Shown: positions 1 through 11,000 of the stretch, one piece after another | How the letters are laid out: each line of letters opens with the position of its first letter | Position numbering within the stretch: position 1 is the stretch's first letter | From: Pseudoxanthomonas sp. CF385 | Lineage (GTDB): Bacteria > Pseudomonadota > Gammaproteobacteria > Xanthomonadales > Xanthomonadaceae | Assembly (NCBI RefSeq): GCF_900104255.1 | Contig: NZ_FNKZ01000004.1 | Location: 179,599-243,598, forward strand | Length of the DNA stretch: 64,000 nucleotides | Reading direction: 5' to 3' | The notes under the pieces: model-generated | Databases searched by the model: none | What the model saw: the letters and a program-made list of their open reading frames with translations, nothing else | What the model was told of the DNA's origin: nothing | Made by a program: the position numbers and the translations under genes

Positions 1-49
1 CCGGCCCGAACCCGTCCGCAGGACCCCGCGGACCCCGCAGGAGACCCCA

Positions 50-391
50 GTGAGCGATAAAGTTTCCCACGTCGGCGATGCCGATTTCGATGCCGCCGTG
101 CTCCAGTCCGGCGAGCCGGTACTGGTGGATTTCTGGGCCGAATGGTGTGGCCCGTGCAAGATGATTTCCCCGGTGCTGGACGAGCTGGCCGAGACCTACG
201 GTGGCAAGCTGAAGGTGGCGAAGGTCAACGTGGACGAGAACCGCGCGACCGCCATCAAGTACCACGTGCGCTCCATCCCGATGCTGCTGCTGTTCAAGGA
301 CGGCCAGATCCAGGCGACCCAGATCGGCGCCGTCGGCAAGGGCCAGCTGACCCAGATGATCGACAAGGCCCTGGGTACCCAGGCCGCCTGA
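50..391 (+). CDS. trxA: thioredoxin
   Basis: Cytoplasmic thiol-disulfide oxidoreductase of 113 aa, the usual length for bacterial thioredoxin 1. The active-site WCGPC lies at residues 32-36 and the cis-proline loop SIPM follows later, so the fold looks complete and catalytically competent. It starts at GTG (50) with a GGAG-type ribosome binding site about 8 nt upstream. It reads toward rho 206 nt downstream, and trxA-rho is a classic gammaproteobacterial neighbourhood. A GC-rich hairpin without a T-tract (about 398-414) lies between the two genes. The identification is secure; the assignment as trxA rather than a paralogue rests on the rho linkage. Confidence 0.97.
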   Translation: MSDKVSHVGDADFDAAVLQSGEPVLVDFWAEWCGPCKMISPVLDELAETYGGKLKVAKVNVDENRATAIKYHVRSIPMLLLFKDGQIQATQIGAVGKGQLTQMIDKALGTQAA

Positions 392-597
392 CCGGCGGCC
401 CCGGGCGTCCCGGGGAGGCTGGCTGAATCCGCTTGAACCCGCCGCGGCGGCCCGGCTTGCCGCCGCCGCAGGCCGGTGATAGTGTCGAATCCGAATCCGG
501 CGCAGGGGATGCGCCGCACCCATCTGAAGCCCCACTTCTCTTTACTCACCCGCCGCCGCAACGCCGGCGCGCTCGCCACCTAGCGAGGAATCGCAAC

Positions 598-2286
598 TTG
601 TCCGACAGCAGCAACGAAACCGGCGCTCCCGCCGAGAAGCGCGTGCGCAAAGCCCGCGTCCCGAAGGCCTCCGCCGACACCTCCGCCCCCCAGGCCGATG
701 CCGCGCCGCAGCTCCCGCTGCCGCCGGTGAACGAAGCGCCTGCCCCGGCGCCCGCCTCCGCACCCGCGCCCGCCTCCCGTGAAGGCGGTGAATCCGGGCA
801 TGGCGGCGGCCAGCAAGACCAGGACGGCGGCCAGGATGCGCGCGAGCAGCGCGACAGCAACCGCTTCAACAACAATAACAACAACCGCCGCGACCGCTTC
901 CGCAATCGCCGCGAACGCAATCGCGATCGGCAGGGCCAGGACGGCATGCCGCAGGACGGCAACGGCGGCGGCCAGGAGAACTTCGCCCCGCGCGTGATGC
1001 CCAACGTGCCGGAAGGCTTCCCGCAGTACTCGCTGGGCGACCTCAAGCGCATGCCGGCGCCCAAGCTGCTGGACATCGCCGAGCAGCTGAACATCCAGGA
1101 AGGCGTTGCCCGCGCCCGCAAGCAGGACGTGATCTTCGCCCTGCTGAAGGTGCTGACCCGCCACGGCGAAGGCGTCGCCGCCGACGGCGTGCTGGAAATC
1201 CTGCCGGACGGCTTCGGCTTCCTGCGCGCGGCCGAAGCCAGCTACCTGGCCGGCCCGGACGACGTCTACATCAGCCCCAGCCAGATCCGCCGCTTCAACC
1301 TGCGCACCGGCGACCACCTGGCCGGCCGCATCCGCTGGCCGAAGGACGGTGAGCGCTACTTCGCGCTGTCGACCATCGACACGATCAACGGCGAGCCGCT
1401 GGAAGCGTCGAAGAACAAGGTGCTGTTCGAAAACCTGACGCCCCTGTTCCCGCGCCGCCGCTTCACCCTTGAGCGCGGCAACGGTTCCTCTGAAGACATC
1501 GCCGGCCGCATCCTCGACCTGATGGCGCCGCAGGGCAAGGGCCAGCGCGCCCTGATCGTGTCGCCGCCCAAGGCCGGCAAGACGATCATGATGCAGCAGA
1601 TCGCCACCGCCATCACGACCAACCACCCGGACGTGCACCTGATCGTGCTGCTGGTGGACGAGCGTCCGGAAGAAGTGACCGAGATGCAGCGCACCGTGCG
1701 CGGCGAAGTGGTCAGCTCGACGTTCGACGAGCCGGCCGCGCGCCACGTGCAGGTCGCCGAAATGGTGATCGAGCGCGCCAAGCGCCTGGTCGAGCACAAG
1801 AAAGACGTGGTGATCATGCTGGACTCGATCACCCGCCTGGCCCGCGCCTACAACAACGTCGTGCCCAGCTCCGGCAAGGTGCTGACCGGCGGCGTGGACG
1901 CCAACGCCCTGCACCGCCCGAAGCGCTTCTTCGGCGCCGCGCGCAATGTGGAGGAAGGCGGCTCGCTGACCATCATCGCCACCGCGCTGGTCGAGACCGG
2001 CAGCAAGATGGACGAGGTGATCTACGAAGAGTTCAAGGGCACCGGCAACAGCGAAGTGCACCTGAACCGCCGCATCACCGAGAAGCGCGTCTACCCGGCC
2101 ATCGACATCAACCGCTCGGGCACGCGTCGCGAAGACCTGCTGATCGAACCGGAACTGCTGCAGAAGATCTGGATCCTGCGCAAGCTGTTGCACCCGATGG
2201 ACGAGATCGCGGCGATGGAGTTCCTGCTGGACAAGATGAAGAACATCAAGTCCAACGACGAGTTCTTCAGTTCGATGAAGCGCTGA
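598..2286 (+). CDS. rho: transcription termination factor Rho with Asn/Arg-rich N-terminal extension
   Basis: Hexameric RNA-dependent ATPase that terminates transcription. The Walker A motif PPKAGKT is at residues 323-329, followed by the Rho ATPase core ([12 protein letters not shown], then [12 protein letters not shown]); the Rho-N and cold-shock RNA-binding domains precede it. I chose the TTG at 598 because a GAGG sits about 10 nt upstream and the resulting N-terminus ([11 protein letters not shown]) resembles xanthomonad Rho; the frame is open to 433 but without a good ribosome binding site. The protein is 562 aa against about 419 in E. coli. The extra ~140 N-terminal residues are disordered: Pro/Ala-rich, then Gly/Gln-rich, then a six-Asn run (91-96) followed by [15 protein letters not shown]. 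Confidence 0.97.
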   Translation: MSDSSNETGAPAEKRVRKARVPKASADTSAPQADAAPQLPLPPVNEAPAPAPASAPAPASREGGESGHGGGQQDQDGGQDAREQRDSNRFNNNNNNRRDRFRNRRERNRDRQGQDGMPQDGNGGGQENFAPRVMPNVPEGFPQYSLGDLKRMPAPKLLDIAEQLNIQEGVARARKQDVIFALLKVLTRHGEGVAADGVLEILPDGFGFLRAAEASYLAGPDDVYISPSQIRRFNLRTGDHLAGRIRWPKDGERYFALSTIDTINGEPLEASKNKVLFENLTPLFPRRRFTLERGNGSSEDIAGRILDLMAPQGKGQRALIVSPPKAGKTIMMQQIATAITTNHPDVHLIVLLVDERPEEVTEMQRTVRGEVVSSTFDEPAARHVQVAEMVIERAKRLVEHKKDVVIMLDSITRLARAYNNVVPSSGKVLTGGVDANALHRPKRFFGAARNVEEGGSLTIIATALVETGSKMDEVIYEEFKGTGNSEVHLNRRITEKRVYPAIDINRSGTRREDLLIEPELLQKIWILRKLLHPMDEIAAMEFLLDKMKNIKSNDEFFSSMKR

Positions 2287-2304
2287 TCCGGCGCGCGATC
2301 GACG

Positions 2305-2333
2305 AACGCCCCGCGATGCGGGGCGTTTTCGTT
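2305..2333 (+). terminator. rho intrinsic terminator
   Basis: Perfect 8-bp stem CGCCCCGC / GCGGGGCG (2307-2314 with 2318-2325), 3-nt loop, then TTTTCGTT. It begins about 20 nt after the rho stop codon and abuts the 3' end of the convergent regulator gene. Confidence 0.85.
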
Positions 2334-4287
2334 AGCGGCACCGGAAATCGCCGGCGCCGACCGGCGCGCACCCGTCGCCCCAGCGACCGGTCTGCCGCCA
2401 GTACGCCACCACGCCCGCTTGCGCGAGCAACGCCTTGAACTCGGGATGCGCGCGCACGCCCGAATACGGCGCGTTCCAGAACGCCACGTACGGGTACTGC
2501 GGCATGCGCCCGTCGCGAAAACCGGGTTGCATCTCCAGGTCGCGGCGCAGCGCGCGGATCGCCAGCGCGGTATCGCCCAGTGCATCGGCGACGCCGGTCT
2601 GCACATAGGCCGCATCCTGCCCGCCCGCATAGACGTCGTCCGTCAGCGCCTTGCGGACAAGCGCGAGCATCGCGGCGCGGTCATCGAGCAACGCGCCGAG
2701 ATCGTGGAAGAACGGCGTGTCGAATCCTTCGTGCTGCTGCAATCGCCGGTGCAGATCGGTCAGTTCGCGCAGACCGCCGCCCCGCTTGCCCGCCAGTTGC
2801 CGGAAGAACGCCACGGAGTCCGTCTCGCGCTGGCGGCCTTCCATCTGTAGGCCGCGCCGGTACTCGGCTTCCGCATCCGCGTAGCGACGCGCGGCGGTGT
2901 AGTCGTACTGCAGGTCGCGCGACAGGAACAAGGCCCGGGGCTCGCTGGCGCGCACCTGCTCGACCAGCGCGATGGTCTCGTCCAGGTGCCCCATCGCATA
3001 CAGCATGTAGGCGTAGTCCCAGGCGCGCTCCTTGGTCAATGGGCCGGCTTCGGCGACCTGTTTCGCCAGGGCGAGGGCTTCGGCCCGCCTGCCCTCGCGC
3101 CACAACGCGTTCGCACGATCGCGCCTGGCGACCCAACTGTCCGGCGCGATGCGGGCGATATCGTTCCGGACCTGCGCGGCTTCGGCACGCACCTTGTCTG
3201 CCTGCGGCCCGTCGAGCGCCTGCGCCATCGCGATGAGCGAAGATGCCAGCGCGTCCCGGCACAACACGCATTGCGGATCCAGCACGACCATCTCGCGCGC
3301 GAGTTGCAGTCGCAGCCGGTCGTGCTCGACATCGAACTCTTCGCGCATGCCGATGCTGCGCCAGCGCAGGAAGCGCTCGTAGGCATCGATCTGGGTGGTG
3401 CCGCCCTGCTCGCGATTGAAGGCGGCGACATCCAGCTTGACGCTCAGCGCGAGCGCGACGTCGCGGGAGATCGCGTCCTGCACCGCGAACACATCGCGCA
3501 GTTCGCGCGCATAGATCTTCGACCAGAGGTGAAAGCCGTCGTCGGCGCGGATCAGCTGCGCGGTGACCCGCAATGCGCCGTCTTCGCGACGCACGCTGCC
3601 TTCCAGCAGATAGGCCACGCCCAGCGCGCGACCGATGGCGCGCAGGTCGTGGGTGTCCCTGAACGCGTCGCTCGACGTGCGTCCCACCACGCGCAGCGCA
3701 GGCGACTGCGCCAACTGGTTGCGGATCTCTTCGGCGAGACCTTCGGCGAGGTACGTCTGGTCGCGGGCCTGCGAAAGGTCGGCGAAAGGCAGCACTGCGA
3801 GCGAAGGGCGGGCCTGCGTTTCGCTGGGCGCTGCGCGCGTGGCGTCCCGTTGCGTCCAGACGAGCGCGCCCACGATCAGCACCATCGCGCCCGCCGACGC
3901 GATGAGCCAGGGCCGCCATCCACGCGGCGCACCCTTCGGTTCGCCAGGCATGGCGACAGCGCCATCGGCCGCGGGCAGGTCGAAGCGGTAGCCGATGCCG
4001 TACACGGTATGCAGCAGGCGCGGTCGCTGGGCCTCTTCGCCCAGGGCCTGGCGCAGCAGGCTCATGATCCGGTTGAGGACGCTCTGGGTGACGTGCCGGT
4101 GGCCCCACACCGCGTCGAGGATCTCGTCCCGCGTGAACACCCGGCCGGGCGAACCCGCCAGCACGGCCAGCACGGCGAAGGCCTTGGGCTCGAGCGCCTG
4201 TTCGGCGCCGCCGCGCAGCAGCCGCCGGCCGGCGAAGTCGATGACCACGTCGTCGAAAGCCAGGCGATCCGGATCCGGCTGCGGCAT
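2332..4287 (-). CDS. membrane-anchored winged-helix (CadC/ToxR-type) regulator with TolB-like and TPR-like region
   Basis: A 651-aa one-component regulator. Residues ~8-105 form an OmpR/PhoB-type winged helix (LEPKAFAVLAVL, VWGHRHVTQSVLNRIMSLLR, GIGYRF), so it should bind DNA from the inner membrane. A single transmembrane segment lies near 127-146. The periplasmic part begins with a TolB-N/FlgO-like domain (LAVLPFADLS, LAEGLAEEIRNQLAQ, YLLEGSVRR) followed by a long helical TPR-like stretch. This architecture is common in xanthomonads, where targets are mostly unknown. A TATACT hexamer on the minus strand (4320-4325) is a plausible -10. It is divergent from the DUF2306 gene, a possible but unproven target. 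Confidence 0.85.
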   Translation of the reverse strand: MPQPDPDRLAFDDVVIDFAGRRLLRGGAEQALEPKAFAVLAVLAGSPGRVFTRDEILDAVWGHRHVTQSVLNRIMSLLRQALGEEAQRPRLLHTVYGIGYRFDLPAADGAVAMPGEPKGAPRGWRPWLIASAGAMVLIVGALVWTQRDATRAAPSETQARPSLAVLPFADLSQARDQTYLAEGLAEEIRNQLAQSPALRVVGRTSSDAFRDTHDLRAIGRALGVAYLLEGSVRREDGALRVTAQLIRADDGFHLWSKIYARELRDVFAVQDAISRDVALALSVKLDVAAFNREQGGTTQIDAYERFLRWRSIGMREEFDVEHDRLRLQLAREMVVLDPQCVLCRDALASSLIAMAQALDGPQADKVRAEAAQVRNDIARIAPDSWVARRDRANALWREGRRAEALALAKQVAEAGPLTKERAWDYAYMLYAMGHLDETIALVEQVRASEPRALFLSRDLQYDYTAARRYADAEAEYRRGLQMEGRQRETDSVAFFRQLAGKRGGGLRELTDLHRRLQQHEGFDTPFFHDLGALLDDRAAMLALVRKALTDDVYAGGQDAAYVQTGVADALGDTALAIRALRRDLEMQPGFRDGRMPQYPYVAFWNAPYSGVRAHPEFKALLAQAGVVAYWRQTGRWGDGCAPVGAGDFRCR

Positions 4288-4431
4288 GCGCTCCCCCGCG
4301 GGGCGGGGCCCGCGCGCTCAAGTATAGGTGCGGCCTCACCACTTCCTGCGGCTGGCCTAACGACCTGGACCTCACCCCGGCAGACGCTGGCGGTCGCGGA
4401 AACGATCCGCGGCCGACCCAGGAAGGACCCC

Positions 4432-5292
4432 ATGAACCTCTCGCGCGTGCGCCTTCATACCCCCGTGCCGTCCGTCGGGCAGCGTCTGTTCGGCGGGATC
4501 GGACGCGCCTTCCAGGCCATCGCCTTTGCCGGACTGCTGGCCTTCGGCGCCTACATCGCGCTCCGGGCGGTGGGCGCTACGCCCCGGAACTTCGAACAGT
4601 GGCGCACGCTGGTGGACGGGCTGCCGATGCCGACCCTGCAGGACTGGATCGCCAACCTCGGCATCGGCCTGCATTTCGTGATGGGCACGATCCTGGTGCT
4701 GGCCTGGCCGATCCTGCTGTCGTCGCGCATCCGCAGCCGCCACCGTGCGGTGCATCGCTGGACGGGTCGCCTCTACGTGACGGCGGCCGTGTTGGCCGGC
4801 ACCGGCGGCCTGTCGTTCATCCTCACCCACGGCGCGTACACGCCCGCGGCGTCGGTCGCCTTCGCGGTCTGGGGCGCGGTGATGGTGCTGAGCGCGGTCA
4901 TGGCCTTCGTGCATGCCCGCGCGAAGCGGTTCGACCGGCATCGCGCGTGGGCGATCCGCCTGTTCGCGATGGTGCTGGGCTCATGGGTGTTCGACCTGGA
5001 GATCCGCGCCTGGAAGGACCTGACCGGCGGCCTCGGCATGGGCGCAGGCAACACCCGCGGCCCATTCGACTACGCCATCCTCTATCTGTTCTTCGTCCCC
5101 AACCTGCTGGTCGCGGAGTGCTTCATCCGCCACCTGCACAGGCGCATCGCATCGCCACGCCGCCTGGCGTGGTCGGCCATCGCGGGATTCGCGGTGGCCG
5201 GTGGCGTGTTCGCCTATGCGGTGGTCATGGTGACCGCCACCGACTCAGGCAAGTACGGGAAGCACCTGTTGCGGGTCTTCGGCGGCGGATGA
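4432..5292 (+). CDS. DUF2306-type multi-pass membrane protein
   Basis: A 286-aa integral membrane protein with about six to seven hydrophobic segments. It has the HRWTGRLYV motif and later conserved polar positions (HRAWAIRLFAMV) typical of DUF2306 proteins, whose function is not established. The ATG at 4432 is preceded by a clear AGGAAGG ribosome binding site; the frame stays open far upstream but without signal, and that part is antisense to the regulator gene. It stands alone, divergent from the winged-helix regulator and convergent with a TonB-box-like secreted protein. Confidence 0.8.
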   Translation: MNLSRVRLHTPVPSVGQRLFGGIGRAFQAIAFAGLLAFGAYIALRAVGATPRNFEQWRTLVDGLPMPTLQDWIANLGIGLHFVMGTILVLAWPILLSSRIRSRHRAVHRWTGRLYVTAAVLAGTGGLSFILTHGAYTPAASVAFAVWGAVMVLSAVMAFVHARAKRFDRHRAWAIRLFAMVLGSWVFDLEIRAWKDLTGGLGMGAGNTRGPFDYAILYLFFVPNLLVAECFIRHLHRRIASPRRLAWSAIAGFAVAGGVFAYAVVMVTATDSGKYGKHLLRVFGGG

Positions 5293-5325
5293 GCATCGTG
5301 CTCGCCGCGCACGCCTGTACGCGGA

Positions 5326-6216
5326 TCAGGAATCCTCGCCGCCCAGCGGCGTCAGAAGCCGCAAGCCCTTGCCCACCTCATACAGCCCACCCGCGAGCAT
5401 GGCCTCGGGGCTTTCGTTCGTCGCCTGGTCGTCCTGCACCCAAGGCACCGTCTCCCTCGGCCCAGGAATGTACGCATTCCATTGGCCATAGGTCGGCAGT
5501 GTGTTGCCCGCCATCTCGTAGTCGACCGGCACGCGCACCGATACGAATCCGTGCTCATCCGTCGCTCCGGCAGGCACGGAGAATGACCACCCTCTCGCGG
5601 CCGTGAGTGCGGAACGCGAAAAAGCGCTCCTCATCCGCTTCATCTGGTTGGCGTCGCCGACTGTCCGCAGGTTGACCTGTTCGATCGCGGCATCGATCAC
5701 CTTGCCATCGGCCCCGATCTTGAGAACGACGTACGCCGTGCCGCGCGCGCCAACCTCCGCCGCACTGAGCGGATACGACGGCGGCTTCAGGTCCAACGCC
5801 TTGACGGCATCGGGTTCCTGTTGACGCTCTTCTGCCGTCATCGCGTCCTTGCCGAAGTAACTGCCACGGATGCCGACGCGGTACCCGCCGTCCTCCAGCT
5901 TCTTCGCCACCACCAACAAGCTCATCCTCGCCTTGACCCGCCTGGGGTTGCCGTCCACCAGTACGGGCTCGAACCGCCACGCAGGCCCGGAATTCTCCAC
6001 CAGTGACGCCACGACGTCCGGCAACTTGTCGCGGTCGTCCACCTCGAGCTCACTGACGCTGCCGTCGCGCTCGATGAGGATCGAACCGGTGACCAGCATG
6101 CTGGCTTCGGCCTGCTTCCGGATCGCCTGCGGGCTCTGGGCCAGACTCGAATCCATACACGCCAGCAACAACACACCGAACGCCCACGCACAGCACCCCC
6201 TGATCCAGTGCCACAT
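5326..6216 (-). CDS. secreted protein with TonB C-terminal-like region
   Basis: A 296-aa protein with a Sec signal peptide (about residues 1-29, ending near SSLAQS). The first half contains a beta-rich segment (GSILIERDGSVSELEVDD); the second half has a TonB-C/energy-transducer-like repeat, with PPSYPLSAAEVGARGTAYVV and KIGADGKVIDAAIEQ matching the pattern of gram-negative TonB C-terminal domains. There is no N-terminal anchor plus proline-rich linker as in true TonB, so it is probably a periplasmic TonB-C-fold protein of unknown partner. The ATG at 6216 has a GAGGAGGG ribosome binding site. Confidence 0.65.
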   Translation of the reverse strand: MWHWIRGCCAWAFGVLLLACMDSSLAQSPQAIRKQAEASMLVTGSILIERDGSVSELEVDDRDKLPDVVASLVENSGPAWRFEPVLVDGNPRRVKARMSLLVVAKKLEDGGYRVGIRGSYFGKDAMTAEERQQEPDAVKALDLKPPSYPLSAAEVGARGTAYVVLKIGADGKVIDAAIEQVNLRTVGDANQMKRMRSAFSRSALTAARGWSFSVPAGATDEHGFVSVRVPVDYEMAGNTLPTYGQWNAYIPGPRETVPWVQDDQATNESPEAMLAGGLYEVGKGLRLLTPLGGEDS

Positions 6217-6288
6217 ACGCCCTCCTCTATCCCTGGAAGCGGGCCGGTCGGGCCCCGTCCGCCGCATACTATCCCCACGAGGTGAACC

Positions 6289-8082
6289 ATGCACGGTAGC
6301 GGTCTGGAGTTGGCGCTGGTGTTCCTGCTGGCCGCGGTGATCGCGGTGCCGGTGTTCAAGCGCTTCGGGTTGGGGGCGGTGCTGGCTTACCTGGTCGCCG
6401 GCGTGGTGCTGGGGCCGGACGGGCTGGCGCTGGTGCGCGACGCCGACCGCATCCTCAATGCCGCCGAGATCGGGGTGGTGATGATGCTGTTCGTCATCGG
6501 CCTGGAGCTCTCGCCCTCGCGCCTGCGGGTGATGCGCAAGCCGGTGTTCGGTGCGGGCGGCCTGCAGGTGCTGCTCAGTGCGCTGTTGCTGGGCGGGATC
6601 GGCCTGCTGTTCGAGCACCACTGGAAAACCGCGCTCGTGGTCGGCCTGGGCCTGGCGCTCTCGTCCACCGCCGTCAGCCTGCAGCTGCTGTCCGAGCGCA
6701 AGGAACTGACCAGCGAGCACGGGCGCCTGGGCTTCGCGATCCTGCTGTTCCAGGACCTGGTCGCGATCCCCTTGCTGGCCGCGATTCCACTGCTCGGCGG
6801 CGCGAAGAACGAAACGCTGACGTGGACGATGGTGTTCCATGCCGTGGGCGCCATCGCGATCGTCATCCTCGGCGGCCGGCTCGTGCTGCGCCACCTGTTC
6901 CGGGTCGTCGCGCGCACGCGCATGCCGGAAGTGTTCACCGCCACCGCATTGCTGGTGGTGCTGGGCATCGCCTGGTTCATGCAGCTGGCCGACCTGAGCG
7001 CCGGCCTGGGTGCGTTCCTGGCTGGCGTGTTGTTGTCGGATTCGGAGTTCCGCCACGAACTGGAATCCCAGATCGACCCGTTCAAGGGTCTGCTGCTCGG
7101 CCTGTTCTTCATCGCCGTCGGCATGGACATCGACCTCGACGCGGTGGTGAAACAGCCCGAACTGATCACCGCCGGCGTGCTGATCCTGCTGGCGGTGAAG
7201 TTCAGCGTGCTGTTCGGCGTCGGCCGCTGGCCCGGAAGGCTCGACCCGCGTGGCGCCCTGATGATGGCGGGCACGCTGTGGCTTGGCGGCGAATTCGCCT
7301 TCGTCGTCTTCAGCGAGGCCGCGCGCGTGCGCCTGATCGATGCGGAACTGCGCAACCAGCTGACCGCCATCGTCGGCGTGTCGATGGCGCTCACGCCGAT
7401 CCTGCTGCTGGGGCTGCATCGCGTGCTGGCCGACGTGAAGCGACCCAAGCCGGACACCCGCACGTTCGACGAGATCCCCGACGATCAGCCGCAGGTGCTG
7501 ATCGCCGGCATGGGCCGCTTCGGCCAGATCGTCGCGCGCCTGCTGACGGCGCAGCGCATTCCCTTCGTCGCGCTGGAGCACAGCCCCGAAACCGTGGACA
7601 CGTTGCGGCGCTTCGGCAACATCCGCCTGTACTACGGCGACCCGACGCGTCCCGACCTGTTGCGTTCGGCCGGCGCGCAGCACGTCAAGGTGTTCGTCAT
7701 CGCGATGGACGATCCCGACACCAACATCAAGGCGACGCGGCTGATCAGGCGCATGTACCCCGAGGCGCGCGTGCTGGCGCGCGCGCGCAACCGCCAGCAT
7801 GCGTGGCGGCTGATGGACCTAAGCGCGGAAGCTTACCGGGAGACGCTGGGCTCGAGCCTGGAGATGGCGCAGCAGGTGCTGGTCGAACTGGGCATGCCGG
7901 CCGATACCGCGGCCGAACATGCGCACCGCTTCCGCCAGCACGACGAGAAGCTGCTGCGTGCGCAGTACCTGGTCTACGACGACGACGGCGCGGTGATCCA
8001 GACCGCGCGTGACGCCGTCACCGACCTGGAGAAACTGTTCGAAGCCGACGCGACCGGCGAGGACACGCCACCGGCGCGATAG
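6289..8082 (+). CDS. Kef-type monovalent cation:proton antiporter (CPA2) with TrkA-N domain
   Basis: A 597-aa inner-membrane transporter. About twelve hydrophobic segments cover residues 1-385 and include the CPA2 signatures LGPDGLAL and the glutamate/serine-rich ion pathway. Residues ~402-515 form a cytosolic Rossmann TrkA-N domain (VLIAGMGRFGQIVARLL, YYGDPTRPDLL), which in KefB/KefC gates the channel in response to nucleotides or glutathione adducts. Together these suggest potassium efflux and cytoplasmic pH protection during electrophile stress. No ancillary KefF/KefG quinone reductase gene is adjacent. The gene starts at ATG 6289 after a GAGGTG ribosome binding site. KefB versus KefC cannot be decided by eye. 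Confidence 0.9.
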   Translation: MHGSGLELALVFLLAAVIAVPVFKRFGLGAVLAYLVAGVVLGPDGLALVRDADRILNAAEIGVVMMLFVIGLELSPSRLRVMRKPVFGAGGLQVLLSALLLGGIGLLFEHHWKTALVVGLGLALSSTAVSLQLLSERKELTSEHGRLGFAILLFQDLVAIPLLAAIPLLGGAKNETLTWTMVFHAVGAIAIVILGGRLVLRHLFRVVARTRMPEVFTATALLVVLGIAWFMQLADLSAGLGAFLAGVLLSDSEFRHELESQIDPFKGLLLGLFFIAVGMDIDLDAVVKQPELITAGVLILLAVKFSVLFGVGRWPGRLDPRGALMMAGTLWLGGEFAFVVFSEAARVRLIDAELRNQLTAIVGVSMALTPILLLGLHRVLADVKRPKPDTRTFDEIPDDQPQVLIAGMGRFGQIVARLLTAQRIPFVALEHSPETVDTLRRFGNIRLYYGDPTRPDLLRSAGAQHVKVFVIAMDDPDTNIKATRLIRRMYPEARVLARARNRQHAWRLMDLSAEAYRETLGSSLEMAQQVLVELGMPADTAAEHAHRFRQHDEKLLRAQYLVYDDDGAVIQTARDAVTDLEKLFEADATGEDTPPAR

Positions 8083-8088
8083 GGGGCG

Positions 8089-11000
8089 CTAGCCGCGGTC
8101 GCGCAGGAAGCGGGCCATCGAGGCACCCGCACCGGGCGTGGCCGGCACGAACTCGGCCGCCACGTCGATGAAGCCGCGCATCACCGCGATCTCGCGCGGC
8201 GTGCGATTCAGCGCATCGCGCAGTTCCGGATCGGCGCCGGCGCGCAGCAGGCGGCTGACCACGCGCAGCAAACCGTGCAACGACGCCAGGTGCAGCGGAC
8301 CGAAGCCGCGCGGATCCTGCACGTCCAGCGATACGCCTTCGTCGAGCAGGCGTTCCAGCCCGGCCAGCACGACTTCCTCATCGCACGCGGTGCCCGGTTC
8401 GGCGCGCGCGCCGAGCAGCAGGAGCAACGGCGTGACCGAACCGGACGCCACCTGTTCGGATTCCGCCCCCGACAGCAGCAGCGTGTCGAGCAACGCGACC
8501 AGGCGCGGCTTCTCGCGCGCGGTGAAACCGTAGAGCGTGGCGCAATGCAGCGGCGTGAGGCCCTGCGCATCGCCGGCATGCACATTGGCACCCGCGGTGA
8601 TCAGGCGCGCGGCGATCTCCGGCAGACCCAACGCCGCCGCCAGCATCAGCACGGTCACGCCGCCGGGCAGGCGGTATTCGATATCGGCACCGGCGGTCAG
8701 CAACGCGCCGACGATCTCGGCCTGGCGCATGCTCACCGCCGCCGACAACGGCGTCGCGCCCGTATGTGCGGCGCGCTGCGGATCGGCGCCGCGCGCGATC
8801 AGCAGTTCCACGGTGGTGGTGAAGCCGCCACCCGCCGCGCGCAGCAGGGCGGTGCAGCCCTGCGCATCCGGCGAATCGACATCGAAACCGAGGTCGAGCA
8901 GGCGACGCACCGCATCGCGATCGCCGACCATCGCCGCCGACGGCAGGTCGGCCGGGCGCAGCGCGCGTTTCGGCAACGGCCAGGTCCGCCAGTCCAGCCA
9001 GTCGGCCAGGTCGCGGCGCCCGCAGGCCAGCGCCACGCCGAGCGGGGTCTGTCCGTCGGCGGCGCGTGCGTCGGGCGAGGCGCCCTTCGCGATCAGCTGC
9101 TTCAGCGCGGTCTCGCGGCCGAGCACGGCCGCCAGGTGCAGCGCGGTCATGCCGTGGCTGTCGCGTGCCTCGCGGTCCACGCCGATGTCGAGCAGGCGAT
9201 CGAGCACGCGCTGCCATCCCAGACGCACCGCGAGCGAGAGCGCAGGATCGCCCTGCGGGGAGGCACCGAACGGATCGGCGCCGCGATCCAGCAGGTCCAG
9301 CGCGCAGGACTCCAGCGTGCGCGCGGCCTGGTCGTCGGCCGCGCAGGCGGCCAGGAAACGCGACAGGCCGCCGGCGCCGGCGGGCGATACCGCACGCGCG
9401 AGCACCACCGCCAACGCGGGAACGCCCGACGCGCCCTGCGACAGCAACGCGAAGGCGAGCGTGTCGCCCTGCGCAGTGCGGATATCAGGATCGGCGCCCT
9501 GGCGGAGCAGCCACGCCAGGCGGGCGGGCCGCTGCAGATCAGGCTCGTGCAGCAGCGCGCCGAGTTCCTCGCGCGAGCATAGGCGCGCGAGCGCCTCCAG
9601 GCCGTCGAACTGGCCGCTGGCCAGGCCTTCGCGCAGCAACGCGGACGGTGCGCGATCGGGCGGCGTTTCGTCCTCGGCGGCCGCCACGGCGTTGGGCAGG
9701 GCGTACGCGGGATCGAGCGCGGAGACCAGCGCCCAGCGGCCTGCTTCGGCGGCCGCATCGACCGGACGACGGCCGGCCGCATCGGTGTCGGCCGGATCGA
9801 TGCCCCACTCCAGCAGGCGGCGCACCAGCGCGGGCGACACCTGCTCCGCGCCGCAGGCCAGCATCAGCGCGTTGCGCCGTTCCGCATCGGTGGCCAGGCG
9901 GTCCGCGCCGGCGTCGGCGAGCTTCTCCAGCACCGCGGTCCGTGCGCCGCGCGCGGCGTCGAGCCACGGCGTGCGCTGCTGCGCGTCGCGCGCATGCACG
10001 TCGGCACCGGCGGCAAGCAGCGTGGCGGCCACTTCGGCATGGCCGGCGAAGGCGGCCTCGTGCAGGGCGCTGCGGCGCTGCGCGTCGCGCGCGTCGACCT
10101 TCGCCTTGTGCTTGAGCAGCAACTGCACGCCGGCGGGGTCGTCCTCTTCGGTCGCGGCGGCGGCCAGCAGCACGGGCTGCCCGCCCTGCGGGTCGGGGCG
10201 CGCACCGCGTTCCAGCAGGAACTTCGCCAACCGCCAGTTGCCCGCCATGCAGGCCACGCCCAGCGGGGTCAGCCCGTCATGGTTCAGCGCATCCAGTTCG
10301 GCCGCGGCATCGCGCAGCAGCGCGACCACGCCGGGGTCCGAACTGCGTGCGGCGTGATGCAGCGGCGTGTTGCCTTCGGCATCGGCGATGCGGGGATCAG
10401 CACCGTTGGCCAGCAGCGTGGTCACCGCGTCCGGCCGGCCGTGCCAGCTGTCGCGGGTGGCGGCCAGCAGCGGCGTGACGCCGGCATGGGCGTGGTTGAG
10501 GTCCACGCCGTGCGCGATCAGCGTGCGCAGCAGGCGCAGATCCGGCAGCACCGCCGCCAATGCGCCCAGGCTGCGCTGGTCGCGCGAGCCGTCCGCCGGC
10601 AGCGCATGCGCATCCGCACCGGCTTCGAGCAATGACAGCGCGCGATCGACGCGCCCGGCGCGTGCGGCCTCGAACAGCGCCTGCTCCAGATCGACATCGG
10701 CTACCGCGTCGGCTTCGACGGCCGGTGGGTCGAAAGCGTCCACCTCGCGTTCCGGCATCTCCACCACCGGCAGCACGCCGGCGCCCGCCACACGTTGCAC
10801 GCCCAGGTGCAGCACCGGCAGCAGCAGGGCGTACGCGATCGCCAGGGCGGTCCGGGCCGACGCGGGCACCAGTCCCGGCCACGCCAGGCACAGGCCACCG
10901 CCGATGGCGACCGCAAGCGCCGTGGCGACGGCCAGGCCGCGCCAGGCGTGGAAGTCGTGTTCGAGCAGGCCGCGCCAATGGGCCGCGAGCCCGCCGCCGT

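Noticed and set aside
433..597. Upstream start for rho at the TTG at 433
   Set aside because: Frame is open but there is no ribosome binding site, and the TTG at 598 has GAGG at the right spacing and gives the xanthomonad-like N-terminus.
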